64,000 nt of DNA, taken from assembly GCA_022577435.1 (NCBI GenBank), contig JAKOON010000016.1, positions 12,393,276 to 12,457,275 on the forward strand, given 5' to 3'. Position 1 is the stretch's first letter. Every line of letters starts with the position of its first letter. The translations under genes and the position numbers were made by a program. Below are positions 1-23,599 of the stretch, piece after piece. The notes beneath the pieces are model-generated. The model was not told the origin of the DNA. It saw nothing but the letters and a program-made list of their open reading frames with translations, and made no database searches. Source of the DNA: Embiotoca jacksoni. Lineage: Eukaryota > Chordata > Actinopteri > Embiotocidae.

Positions 1-3000
1 TTTTTCCCCAGGCTGTTGTATAAGAGTGAATTAGTTCCAGCTGAGGCAGCCTGACAGTAAAAGCTTTGTCTTCCTCCATCTTAATCCTTGCCACAATTAC
101 AGCCAGCAGAGTCCTGCCTTCAGACTGAGGGATCTGATAATGGGAGACTGACTCAGAGATGTAATCTGGATCCAAACCGTGACGTGCTATAATAGTAACA
201 AGTGAATTTTTCTGCTGCACTCTGGACAAATTTGGAGTCAGTGAATCAGAAACGAATGTACTGTACAGGATTAAAGACAGGTGATTTAAATTGATGACCT
301 CATATCAACACAAACAGACAAATACAATTTTGTATCAAGTGATGTGATTAATTTTGATTTTAAAACCAAAACTTTAAAGTTGTCTCAGATCAATGGACAT
401 TTTCCCACTAGACATTTTGACATGCCACAGCAGCAAAAAAAAACACATGGGTAACAAAATGCAACATGTCTGCCTTCTTTTTTGCTGCTTGTTTTAGTGT
501 GAAACATGGACAACAACAGCATCCTTATGCCATCAATTCCTGTCAGACTGGCAGAGTCATTCTGACATGGTGGTGTCCATTACGGAGCATTTTAACAGCA
601 GGTTGAGCACAAATATCACACTGGCTGAAAGGCTCATTGGCAATTATTACATTATATTTCATTTAGCTGACGCTTTTATCCAAAGCGACTTACAATAAGT
701 GCATTTCAACCATGGGGGTACAAAACCCAGAACAAAAAAATGATCTATTTGTGGTTTCTTCAGACTGACAATAAATATCTGCTGGAGCAGTAAAGAATGA
801 GCAGGGCATGTGGTTTTTTTGTGCCGGCTAAATGAGGTGTGGCAGTACGGATGTGTTGAGAATGCAGTTGAAGTTATTCAGAGGCCGTCTAACAAAATGC
901 TCCAGCCAGTTAGGAACAAATATTCCAGCCACTCTGTGTTGAAATAAGAGAGCAAGGAAATTAGCTGTGTCTACAGGTCTGTGGGATCAGAGGGAGGCGG
1001 TTAGTGGGGCTGTTTGGTGAGACTGGACAGGAGAACCGACTACAGCGCTTCAGTATTGTCATCACCACCGACTATCCGTCACACTGTTCGGCTTTCTGCG
1101 ACATTTTACTGTCCAACCTTTTTGGAGGGTATCTGTACTGTAAACTCTGAAACTGAGTGTTACCTTCAATATGTACAAATAACACTATAATAATGGCTTT
1201 GACTCTGACAATCTTGTCTGCAGCTCACAGACACATCATAAGGGTTAAAACCAGAGGTTTAGTTGGGCCTGAGTTCTCCGGGCCTGAGCTCCTGACAGAC
1301 CATAACTTCGTGTCCTTCAGTATCACAGCGTGACCGACTCTTAAAACCTGCTTGTCGTGTGCTGAACAAACAAATACAGTCAGTCGCCTACCTTTCTTTC
1401 TTTTAAAAGAAACAGCAGCACCACACAGCGGCAGGATCCCCACTGTCTCCAAACTGAGAGAGGGGCTGCAGCAGCCTCATGAACTACACACATCTCCTGA
1501 CTTGTCATTGTGATCTTAAGTAACCAAAACAAATGCTATCATACACAGCAGAGAACTAAGCTGCTGCCCAGATTCACAGAGAACTCATTGGAAAGAAGGT
1601 GGTCATGCTCAAAATGAATCCAATCAGTGCTGCCATTACACTTTCATTTTCTGCAGAAGTCTAAATATTGTTTCCTCAACAGATTCACAACATAGTTTCC
1701 TGGTTTATCAGGTGGATTATTACATGGAGTTTTTAGTTTTCCTGCCAAAATAAAGTAATATTTGCAGTTCTGACAATTCTGCAAGTATGGAATTTATCTG
1801 ATCACATAAATAAATGAAGAATGAGGCAACAGACAGTGAGCCTCATCATGGAAACACATGAGCATTATTGACGCGTTAGTGGGGTCAGTGAAAAGATATG
1901 TCAATTTGTATGTATGGCAGGACTGTCAGTGTTTCCTGAACCATGAACTGAATGCAAATAATGACAGTTTAAAAATTGAAATAGCAAAGGTTTGTCACGG
2001 CAGTGTATTTGGATGAAGGCCTGTATATAGGATCACGATTGCCGATTGGTTTTCATTCAGCCAGTGAAGACTGAGAGAGCTTAAATAAGAATTAAGTGCA
2101 AATAAGGTTTTTGTCAATTTTTTTTCATTTCTGTGTAGTTTCCGAGTACCAGGTACAAAACTGGTGTTGTGGGTAAAAATCTGCATAATTTGCAGATTTG
2201 TCAGTCTCATTCTGTGAATATGAATCCTCTCTCACCCGCAAATATCTTTTGTGTGTCGAAACAAAAAGTTCACAGCCAATCAAATGGCTGACAGCCAATC
2301 AGCAAACTGTGACATTTAACCTTTAACCATTCGACATAAAGGTTGATGGAGTCAATAATCTCTAAAGGGGCTTGTAGCCAACATTATGGTTAATGTGGAG
2401 GTGAGTAAATATTTAACAAACATCTTTTATATGGGCTGTGGAATTAGGATTAATATATCATTTATGTTATTTGTCGCAGCTGAGTCTCGACAGCTAAATA
2501 GCTGAATTGTTTTGCTCAAGTTAGCTGCTGACTCAGGAGGTGAGGTAGCAGATAACTAAATCTAATGTTAAATAAAGTGAGTTCAGTGTAAATTGTGGGT
2601 GGGTGGGTGATACGTGGCTTACCTGATGACTGGGTCCCTGCTTCTGGTTATTTTGGTGGCTGGGCAGGAGTGAGCGAGGCTGGTCACGTCTATAGTTACT
2701 AATTCTCTGTTTTCTTCCGAAGACTCCAGCCTGTCTGCTGTAGTGAGTAAAAGACACACCACCAGCAATCAGTAAGGTTTTTTGTTAACACGTGCAGAGT
2801 AGAATGATTTCATCAGCTTTAGTGTAGTGATGTGGACATGTATGAGCTGTATATGTGAGCAGAGTGTACATACCTAGTTCTTCCCGCAGGACCATCCTGG
2901 GTGTCGCTTGGTGAAGTCAACTTTCTGTTTCAGCCTGCTCAGAATTAGACAGAGGAAAACACACTGTCATGAGCATAAAGCTTAATAACAGAAGCATTAG

Positions 3001-4653
3001 AGCTCGAGGATTTTCATAAACACAACTGCAAGTAACAAATTTGACCAAACTGTGGTCAAGCTTGTCACACTCAGTGTCTCTAACAAACAGGGGTAAACAC
3101 ACTTGCCCTCTCTCTCCCAGGACTGCATTCACAGCCACACTGGCTTCTTGACATGTTTCATCCTGCTGGTCTTCACACTTTCTACAGGGACAAAAACAGA
3201 AAGAAAACACAGTAAGAACACATACTACCACGGTGTACAGCTGTTAGGAAAGGAAAGATAAACATTAAGATAAACAGAACTATAAAAGACGTGTAAAGTT
3301 CATCACTGACTATGTATGGTTAAACAGAGGCCCTGTTATAAGAGGCTGATTATATTAACACTCATGCAGGAATCTTTGTCGACACCTGATCCACTGCTGC
3401 AGATCATGAGCGAGTCACAATGAAGATAAGAACATTTTCACCAAAGCAGTTAGAACAAACTTACTTTCAAGGAGACGTGAAGTGGACGAACAGCAGAAAC
3501 AAGCTTGTACGCCACCTCTCCATCCCTAAACAGAAAAAAAACAACACAGGGACACATCTGAGAAAATAGAAACTGTGTGTGAAGATACAAAGGTTCAACA
3601 GCTGTGTTAACACGTGTGATTGTTTTAGCCTACTTACAATTCTCTAGCAGGACGAAACATCTGGACAAAGTTTTCAGTGATCCAGATTACTCCTGCATCG
3701 TTACACTGTCGAAAAAGACAAGAACAACACAGGACGGGTGATTTGACGGGTGTTGCAATGATGTCATCTGTCCACCAGGTGGCAGGAATCAGCCTCCATT
3801 GCCTAATTGCTAAATGACCTGCTGTGATGTCTGTGAAGGAAAAACACATCTGGAGAATCTACACACGGGTGAATAATCATAAAATGTCTGAGTGGTTCTG
3901 CTGAGGGGGACAGAAGTCAGCATTCAGGGGAAGGTTGGATGACTACAGTCCAACACGTGTGTAATGCATGAAATAATCAACTATTAATTTCCGATACAAA
4001 TGGTTGCCAGATGTATCGATAATGAGTACAAATGTCTTCACTTATATATTTGCCCAGGTCGTCTGGGAATTCATTACTTAAACACATTGATATTTTATAC
4101 AACTTTACAACAAATGTGAAAATGTTGTTACAACATTTTAATAAAAGGTCCTAAAAGTAGATTTTAACATAATTCGATACCAGGTTAATTTACTTCTCTA
4201 CTTCAGTTATAGCAAGTTGTACAAGAGATCCGATTGGTCAGCTGTACATTTGGACCGTGCTCAAATCAGCATAACAGCACATCCTGTTTATCACTAGAAA
4301 TACCACTGCGCCATCTCCACGGCAAATATATTGGAATTGAGTTTTATATAATACGCAATGTAATGTTTTTACTTGTTTTAGGTCGATTAAATGTGGCGAA
4401 GTCGCTCCTTGCACCGGTACCGTAACACCACGGATAGACGCGCAATTAAAATCCAAACAGAGGAATTGCCCCTCAATGTATTTACACTTTGATCACATAT
4501 TTGATTTAGTTGTTAATTTGTTGCATAAATTTAGTGATACAGTACCGAAGTGCTTGTTAACCAACTTGTGTAATGTTGCTTTATTAACAAATAATCAATT
4601 TATGTAATCTTTTAGAATAAACTTACTTGTAGGCTCCTGTGGAGGGACTCCAT
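1..4653 (-). CDS. unrecognised multi-exon gene, partial (runs off left edge)
   Basis: I do not recognise this protein. Candidate exons in transcript order, each bounded by AG and GT: 4627-4653 (starts MESLHRSLQ, donor gtaagt); 3638-3849 (contains DITAGHLAIRQWRLIPATWW and ENFVQMFRPAREL); 3465-3525 (DGEVAYKLVSAV); about 3100-3177 (starts CEDQQDETCQEAS); 2623-2737 (DRLESSEENRELVTIDVTSL); 2150-2211 (MRLTNLQIMQIFTHNTSFVP); 1361 down to about 1225 (HDKQVLRVGHAVILKDTKLW); about 849-933 (VAGIFVPNWLEHFVRRP); and 186 to the edge (RHGLDPDYISESVSHYQIPQ, then KMEEDKAFTVRLPQLELIHSY). The first three junctions are in phase, as are the three around 2.7-1.36 kb. The join near 2.9 kb and the last two joins are unresolved, so this could be two genes. 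Several exons look beta-rich, which would fit an OB-like fold, but that is only an impression. An alternative first exon begins at 4456 (MDFNCASIRG). The gene lies tail-to-head downstream of clcn7 on the same strand. Confidence 0.4.
644..715. repeat. dispersed fish repeat fragment
   Basis: The stretch around ttatccaaagcgacttacaa is a tail sequence I recognise as very common across teleost genomes, belonging to an interspersed repeat. Element class not determined from this short piece. It lies in an intron of the unrecognised minus-strand gene. Confidence 0.5.
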
Positions 4654-5200
4654 GACCTTCTCTGCCTAACTTCACTTAATGTAAAAGTGGCCCCCCATGT
4701 CAAGCAGGAGAAAATATTCATTCAAATGAACTTCATTTGGACAGAACATTTTAAACACAAATGTAGCTCATAAAATTTTGTACATTTTTAAAACATTTAA
4801 ATAGATTAAATGGTGGCAAGTAATGTAAAGTACAAAAAACTGAGTCAAATATGAAACATTTCAGTTAGATTTGATATCAAAAAGATCCAATATACTGTAC
4901 TTCAGCTGGCTCAGGAACTTGTTGATAAAGTGTGTCCATCATCGCTTTTAAAAATGGCATGAAACATAACTTGACAAAGTGTTAAGATGTATTATCAAAT
5001 CTCCTCTAAAACCTTTATGGAACAATATTTGAATACATTGAAATAGAGGTCAAAGGCATAAGGTTTGATGCTGGCAACATTTTCCTTAAGGAGGCTCAGC
5101 TTTCTGAGGTGAGTTTTTCACTTGATTTTTCAATGCTTCCAAAACTATCAATAGTGTTTTTAATCCTGTTGTTGTTCACTCTGAGTGAGGATACAGAGCA

Positions 5201-5226
5201 ATGATGATGATGATGATGATGATGAT
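5201..5226. repeat. trinucleotide microsatellite (ATG)n
   Basis: About nine tandem copies of the trinucleotide atg/gat in intergenic DNA between clcn7 and the left gene. No reading frame runs through it. Confidence 0.85.
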
Positions 5227-6305
5227 ACTTAAGTAAACATCCTGTGGAGAACCAACATTTTTTTAATTATTTAGCAAACATTCAACTGTCTTCCAATGAA
5301 ATATACAAACAAATTACATTACAATAGATAAATGTCAACTTTATTAATTCACAAAATGTTTTATCCAGTGGTTATAAAATAGAGCAAAGTTGACATTTTT
5401 ACATTTAGAACTGTACAACAAAACAAAGACAATACAGAAACAAGAAATCAGTGTAAAACCAATGAAATGCACAAAGAAATAATTAATGAAATGTTAGACA
5501 TACAAATTGACAATTTAAATATTAATTCATTAGAAAAGTTGGTTTTTGTGTCTGACTGGGTGACATCAGATAAATGTATTAGTTTAAAGAGAAAATATGT
5601 GGTAAACAAAGGTTACATTCATAGAGAACTTCATGAAGGACACCTGTGGGCACACCTCAACAAACAGAGACTTTTCATTAGCAGGTCCAAGTGCAAACCT
5701 TTGGAGGTGATAAAAAAAAAAAAAAAAAAATATGTTCATACCTCAGAGTACCAAATGAGCTTTTACTAACAGCAGTACAAAGATATACTTACAAGCTTAA
5801 CAAATATGACAGAAATTTGGAGGAAGTATATGTATCGCCATGAAAAGAAGCTGAGTTACAGGATGTAAAACTCAAAGTTTGACCAGACATGAGTCTAACC
5901 CGTACACTTCAAATTAAAACAACAACTATTCAACATCAACAATAAATAACAACATTCTTTCAGTGCAAAACCACACAAACAGGGATGACATTGCAAACCC
6001 GAACTGGTGAGTGATGGGGATATGAACCAACTCTTGAACATGAAAACTCGCTCAAACCCAGTCTTTCAAAGCAAACCACTTTAAATGTCTCGTGCAGTTT
6101 AGTCACAGGACATAAAAAGCACCCATTATAAAATCCACTTCATCTAATGTATCACTGCATTTAGCTATATGACTTAAAAACAGAACCAATGATAAACTGT
6201 TGACAGACATCATGTATGTATGAATGTTTTTGTGAAAGAGAAACAGCAGGTTCTTCGTTTCTCAGCTTTAACAGATCAAACGGCTGGCCTCCTGGCAACG
6301 TGGCT

Positions 6306-6311
6306 TTTATT
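6306..6311 (-). terminator. candidate polyadenylation signal for clcn7
   Basis: An AATAAA hexamer on the minus strand lies about 200 bases past the clcn7 stop codon, with a second at 6335-6340. Position and strand fit; usage is inference. Confidence 0.35.
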
Positions 6312-6505
6312 TAAAGTCATCCTGTCATTCTGACTTTATTTGACCCTGATAAACGTAGTAAGATGAACACAGGAGGAAAAAAGATATTGGTCCTTCATGG
6401 AGTCCTTCTGGGCTGCAGAGCTGGCGGTCAACAGCTTCTGAGTAATCAGGTGCTAACAGTCCGTTTGTGTGCATGTGTGCGTGTGTGTGCGTGTGTGTGT
6501 TTTTA

Positions 6506-19717
<13,212 letters not shown>

Positions 19718-19870
19718 GCTCGCCCCGGTAGCGTGCCGCTGAAAAAATGTTCCGAGAACTCACTTCATTAAATGCAGCTGAAGCGGGCTAGCTGCTGTTA
19801 TTCTTCCTCATCTCCCCATGATCGTTCCTGCAACTCGTGACGCCCGGTAAGGGTCGCGCGCAGGGCCAAA
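19718..19870 (-). promoter_or_regulatory. clcn7: clcn7 5' UTR and probable promoter
   Basis: Directly upstream of the clcn7 start codon the base composition becomes GC- and CpG-rich (cgcccggtaagggtcgcgcg), contrasting with AT-rich flanks. This fits a CpG-type housekeeping promoter. No TATA box was seen; the transcription start is not determinable by eye. Confidence 0.45.
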
Positions 19871-20135
19871 AAAAATAGTTGACATGCGCGTTTGGACGAC
19901 GGGATTTCTAGTTTTACTTCTGGGTGCTGAACCGGTGCTAGAAAGGCTCCTGCCCACCAGGGACAGAGGAAGGATGCAGATCATTTACTTTAGTAAAAGT
20001 AGCTGTACTAACATACGACAAAATAAATAATAATATTACAAGTAAACATCCATAATTGAACACTTCTGTTGAGCACATAAAATGATTAGCAGCCCTATTT
20101 AAGGTTATCATGATTCAGAAAAAAACATTTTACAA

Positions 20136-20205
20136 TTATATTATATTATATTATGTTATATTATATTATATTATATTATATTATATTATATTATATTATA
20201 TTATA
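20136..20205. repeat. pentanucleotide microsatellite (TTATA)n
   Basis: About fourteen tandem ttata units with one g substitution near 20155. Confidence 0.9.
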
Positions 20206-20228
20206 GTAACTGATTTGATTTCATGATG

Positions 20229-20637
20229 TAGCCTATAAGCCACCCTCTCCACCACCTGCTGCAGGGACAGCGGAGCACTTTCTCCAAAAGACTCCTCCAG
20301 CTCCGCTGTCACAAGGACAGATACAGGAGATCATTCCTGCCCACTGCAATAAGACTGTACAATAACTCACCTCTGGCAAAATCCATCACATAACAATAAC
20401 ACTGTTGTCTGTTGTCTGTTTTTCTTGGTTGTTTAAATATAAAAAGAGAAAAAAGAAAATAACTTTGCACTATTGTTTAGTTAGTTTTAATTTCATTATT
20501 CTATTTTATTTTATTATATTTTATTGTATATACTGTGCATTTTTATATTTAATATTTTTTACTGTTATTTTATTTCTTTCCTGTATCTATAAATGCTGCT
20601 GGAGTGAAAAATGTCCCCTGGGGGATTAATAAAGTAA

Positions 20638-20640
<3 letters not shown>
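20229..20640 (+). mobile_element. 3' end of a non-LTR retrotransposon (Rex1/CR1-L2-like)
   Basis: One frame reads RYRRSFLPTAIRLYNN followed by SPLAKSIT and a stop, the typical C-terminus of fish CR1/L2-type reverse transcriptases. An AT-rich 3' UTR follows and ends gggggattaataaagtaac directly before a TATC repeat, as these LINEs often do. 5' truncated; clade assignment is from memory. Confidence 0.65.
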
Positions 20641-20732
<92 letters not shown>

Positions 20733-20847
20733 CCTACCTACCTACCTACCTACCTACCTACCTACCTACCTACCTACCTACCTACCTACCTACCTACCTA
20801 CCTACCTACCTACCTACCTACCTACCTACCTACCTACCTATCTATCT
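20639..20847. repeat. compound tetranucleotide repeat (TATC)n(TACC)n(TATC)n
   Basis: About 93 bases of tatc, then about 107 bases of tacc, then a short return to tatc. The block abuts the 3' tail of the preceding LINE, so it probably grew from the LINE's terminal repeat. The uniform switch between the two units is notable. Confidence 0.95.
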
Positions 20848-21527
20848 TAGTAGAATATTTTGTAGTTTTAATAATAATTGATATACTGTTGAGTAGTATA
20901 ATCTCTGGTTTCCCATTTTGCTCATGTTTGTTTTTCTAAATTTTGGTCAGTAAATTAACTTGTAACTAGCTATTAAATAATGACCAAAGCTATCAAATAA
21001 ATATAGTGAAATATAATAAAAAGTATAATACTTGTCTCTGAAATTTAGGAGAGTAGATTTTTAAAGTAGAATGAAATCGAAATGCTCACAGCACAAATTT
21101 TGGACATGCAATTGCTGGAAAAGAACAAGTGTAAGTTATAACATTAATAATAGATCTGTTCCGTTTACTGCACCTATCCAAGTAAGCCATACCAGTGAAC
21201 CAATAATTGTTGGTTTCATTAGTTTCACCTGTGTGTCAGAGGCCAAAAAGTCAGAGAAAAGTCCATTTGTGACAGGTAAATGCTGAATTAATGTAAAACT
21301 TCATAACATGTGTTTGATATATTAAATGAGCAAACATTAAACATCAAACTTAGCTGCAAACATCAAACTTAGCCACATTGGCCTGGCTATACTACATACA
21401 AAAAGTAATGTTGAGTTACTTTTTGGATATGATTTTTTTTTTTATATATTTCGAACAACATACAGTATGCATTTTTTAATCACTTTTTGGAGTATGACCT
21501 TTTTCTGAACTGACATGTGGGTCAAGT

Positions 21528-21600
21528 GAAGATTGAACCCACTTCCTTCCTTCTTTGCCTCAGTAGGCAACTGCTCTAACCACTTCACCACTGTGCCATA
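21528..21600 (-). repeat. tRNA-like SINE-type segment
   Basis: On the minus strand the order is tggttagagcagttgcc (A-box-like) and then gggttcaatcttcac (B-box-like), as in tRNA-derived repeats. Degenerate; not a functional tRNA candidate. Confidence 0.35.
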
Positions 21601-22029
21601 CTACATACAGCATGTTGTCCGAAATATGATTTATTTATTTTTTTTATTTTTTTTTTTAAAGGTCTTACTATAGCATGTCAAATATGGAAAGAAAAGTCAC
21701 ACTATGTCATCCAAATTATGAAATAAAATTCATACTATAGCATGTCATCCGAAATATGATAAAGTCATAAATTAAATGTATTAATGGGATTGTGGGGGAT
21801 AAAGTTTGTGGTAGTTCTGGATAGAAATCCAAGAAGACACACATTATTTGTTCTTATTGACTTTTTTTTTGTATTTTGTATTAGGATTTTGTTTTGTATT
21901 GTTGACCTTTGGTTTGGTATTAGTATGATTGCATTTACAACACAAACCTAAAACCGTGTGGCTTACCCTTAGAGGGATTCACCCTCCGTGAACCGTGTGG
22001 CTAACTCACTCTGTGAACTGTGTGTATTA

Positions 22030-22120
22030 CCTCGAGAGGGGGTCGAACCCCTGTCTTCATGAAGTCGCTTCCAGCTGTGAAGCAGTGTCGTCCTTGACCA
22101 CTGGACTATCTTCAGCACTC
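22030..22120 (-). repeat. tRNA-like SINE-type segment
   Basis: The minus strand reads tagtccagtggtcaaggac and then, about 40 bases later, ggggttcgacccc, resembling Pol III A and B boxes of a tRNA-derived repeat. I see no good cloverleaf, so I do not call a tRNA gene. Confidence 0.35.
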
Positions 22121-22849
22121 AAGAACATGTTGTGGCGGAGAAAGTGTTTCAAGGAGTTCACTAAGAGTTTTCCACTGACTCAACCGACAGTCTGGTGAAC
22201 TCAACAGGTAAAAGATTCTCCTTCACCAAGGTTGTTATTAATGGTTCAAATTACACCTTGGCCTGTTGATGGTGATTCAACTTTTAGTGAAGTTGAAACG
22301 TTTGGAGAAATTGAAAAAGTTTTGCATACACTACACGTTACAGGAAGAAATTTAATATCACTGCAGACCCCGTTGAAAACATGTATATCTACTAACCAAA
22401 GAATGTCTGCGGCAATTTTGGTCGCATTTGAATGAATATTTGTAGACGGTGGAGTTATAGGTTGCAGTGTGCCAAAGATTTGTCACAATGCATACTATCT
22501 TCTGGGAAGATTGGTGGTTAGCACTGTTGCCTCTCAGCAAGAAGATTAGAAGTTCAACCCCCCCCCTTTTGTCATGACTTTAAAACAAATTCATACTATA
22601 GCATGTTGTCCAAATTATGAAAAAAAAGTCATACTATAGCAAAAAGTGACCCAAAACTCATTTTTGGTTACTTTTTGGACGACATGCCATAGTATGACTT
22701 TTGGGTCACTTTTTGGCCGCCCCACCATGGGCACACTGAATGACAAAAACTAATTCTTATGATAAATTTTAATTCCAAACATGTTTAGAGTGCACAGAAT
22801 TTCATGAGTTTTTGAGTATGATAAAGCCGCCAAAAATGCAGTTGTTTAT

Positions 22850-23590
22850 GAAGAATAATAATAATCGCTTGAATAACAATAGGGCTTTCGCACCATCGGT
22901 GCTCGGGCTCTAAAAAGCACTTTGTGTAAATACAAATTTTATTTTAGTTTTTAAACACGAGTAGCCTATATGTGCATTATACAACTTTTAATAATGAAAT
23001 TATATTTGCGCTGATTTAAAGATTTGCAGTCAAAAAGGAAATCGTATCAGGAGGTATGTTTCACAATGGGTCTTAATGAACCTTGACTGAGCCTCTACTT
23101 ACTGTCCTGCACATCTTCAGAGTTTTAGTCCAAATCAACTGTTCATTATTGTGATGACCTCACACTTACAAAATTATTTTGACGAGACAGTAATGGACAT
23201 TAACATCAAATGCAGAAGCCCAAATATGATTTTGTATCATTTAGGATCCTTTGAAATGTTTATCAACTGGGTGACAAATCAAACTCAGGTTATTATAACT
23301 AATGTGGACCATAGCATTGGGCAGCTGGTCTGATCCAAAGGTCAACAGTGATGAAGTGTCCCAGAGTGGAACACTGCTCTGCTAATAATTCTGTACAGTA
23401 AATTGCTGGTGTTATGAGTACAAACTGTTGTTAGTGTTAACATGTTAGTGTTTTTGTTTGAGTGAATAAAGATGTTTTTGTTGTGTCTCTAAGTCCAACA
23501 AGAATGTATTAGTGTATAAATGAAAAAATACATTTAAAAAGAAAAGAATGTTTGGCCTCCTGCAGAAATTAGCTGAATGATTCCTTTTCC
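22850..23590. other. intergenic, downstream of ptx4
   Basis: Starts with a repeat tail (gggctttcgcaccatcggtgctcgggct) that I recognise as common in percomorph genomes. The remainder is AT-rich without convincing exons and would include the ptx4 3' UTR, for which no clear minus-strand AATAAA was found close by. Confidence 0.4.
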
Positions 23591-23599
23591 ATAACTTCA

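Larger units (their letters stand above)
4660..6505. other. gap between the left gene and clcn7 stop, probably including clcn7 3' UTR
   Basis: AT-rich sequence with no convincing exon. It holds a short ATG repeat at about 5201-5226 and an A-run near 5710-5730. Minus-strand AATAAA hexamers suitable for ending the clcn7 transcript occur at 6335-6340, 6306-6311 and 5340-5345. The first two would give a 3' UTR of roughly 200 bases. Which one is used cannot be decided from sequence. Confidence 0.4.
21370..22740. repeat. dispersed repeat cluster with 'catactatagcatgtc' units
   Basis: Related units (actatagcatgtcatccgaa, followed by atgaaataaa or aaaaagtcat) recur at about 21595, 21665, 21735 and 22590. 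Near 22630-22720 direct and inverted copies of aaaaagtgaccc and gggtcactttttgg form a palindromic segment. Looks like a low-copy fish repeat, possibly a non-autonomous DNA element. No coding potential seen. Confidence 0.55.

Noticed and set aside
22030..22120. Possible tRNA gene on the minus strand with Pol III-like boxes.
   Set aside because: No consistent acceptor stem or anticodon arm; surroundings are dispersed repeats, so a tRNA-derived repeat is more likely.
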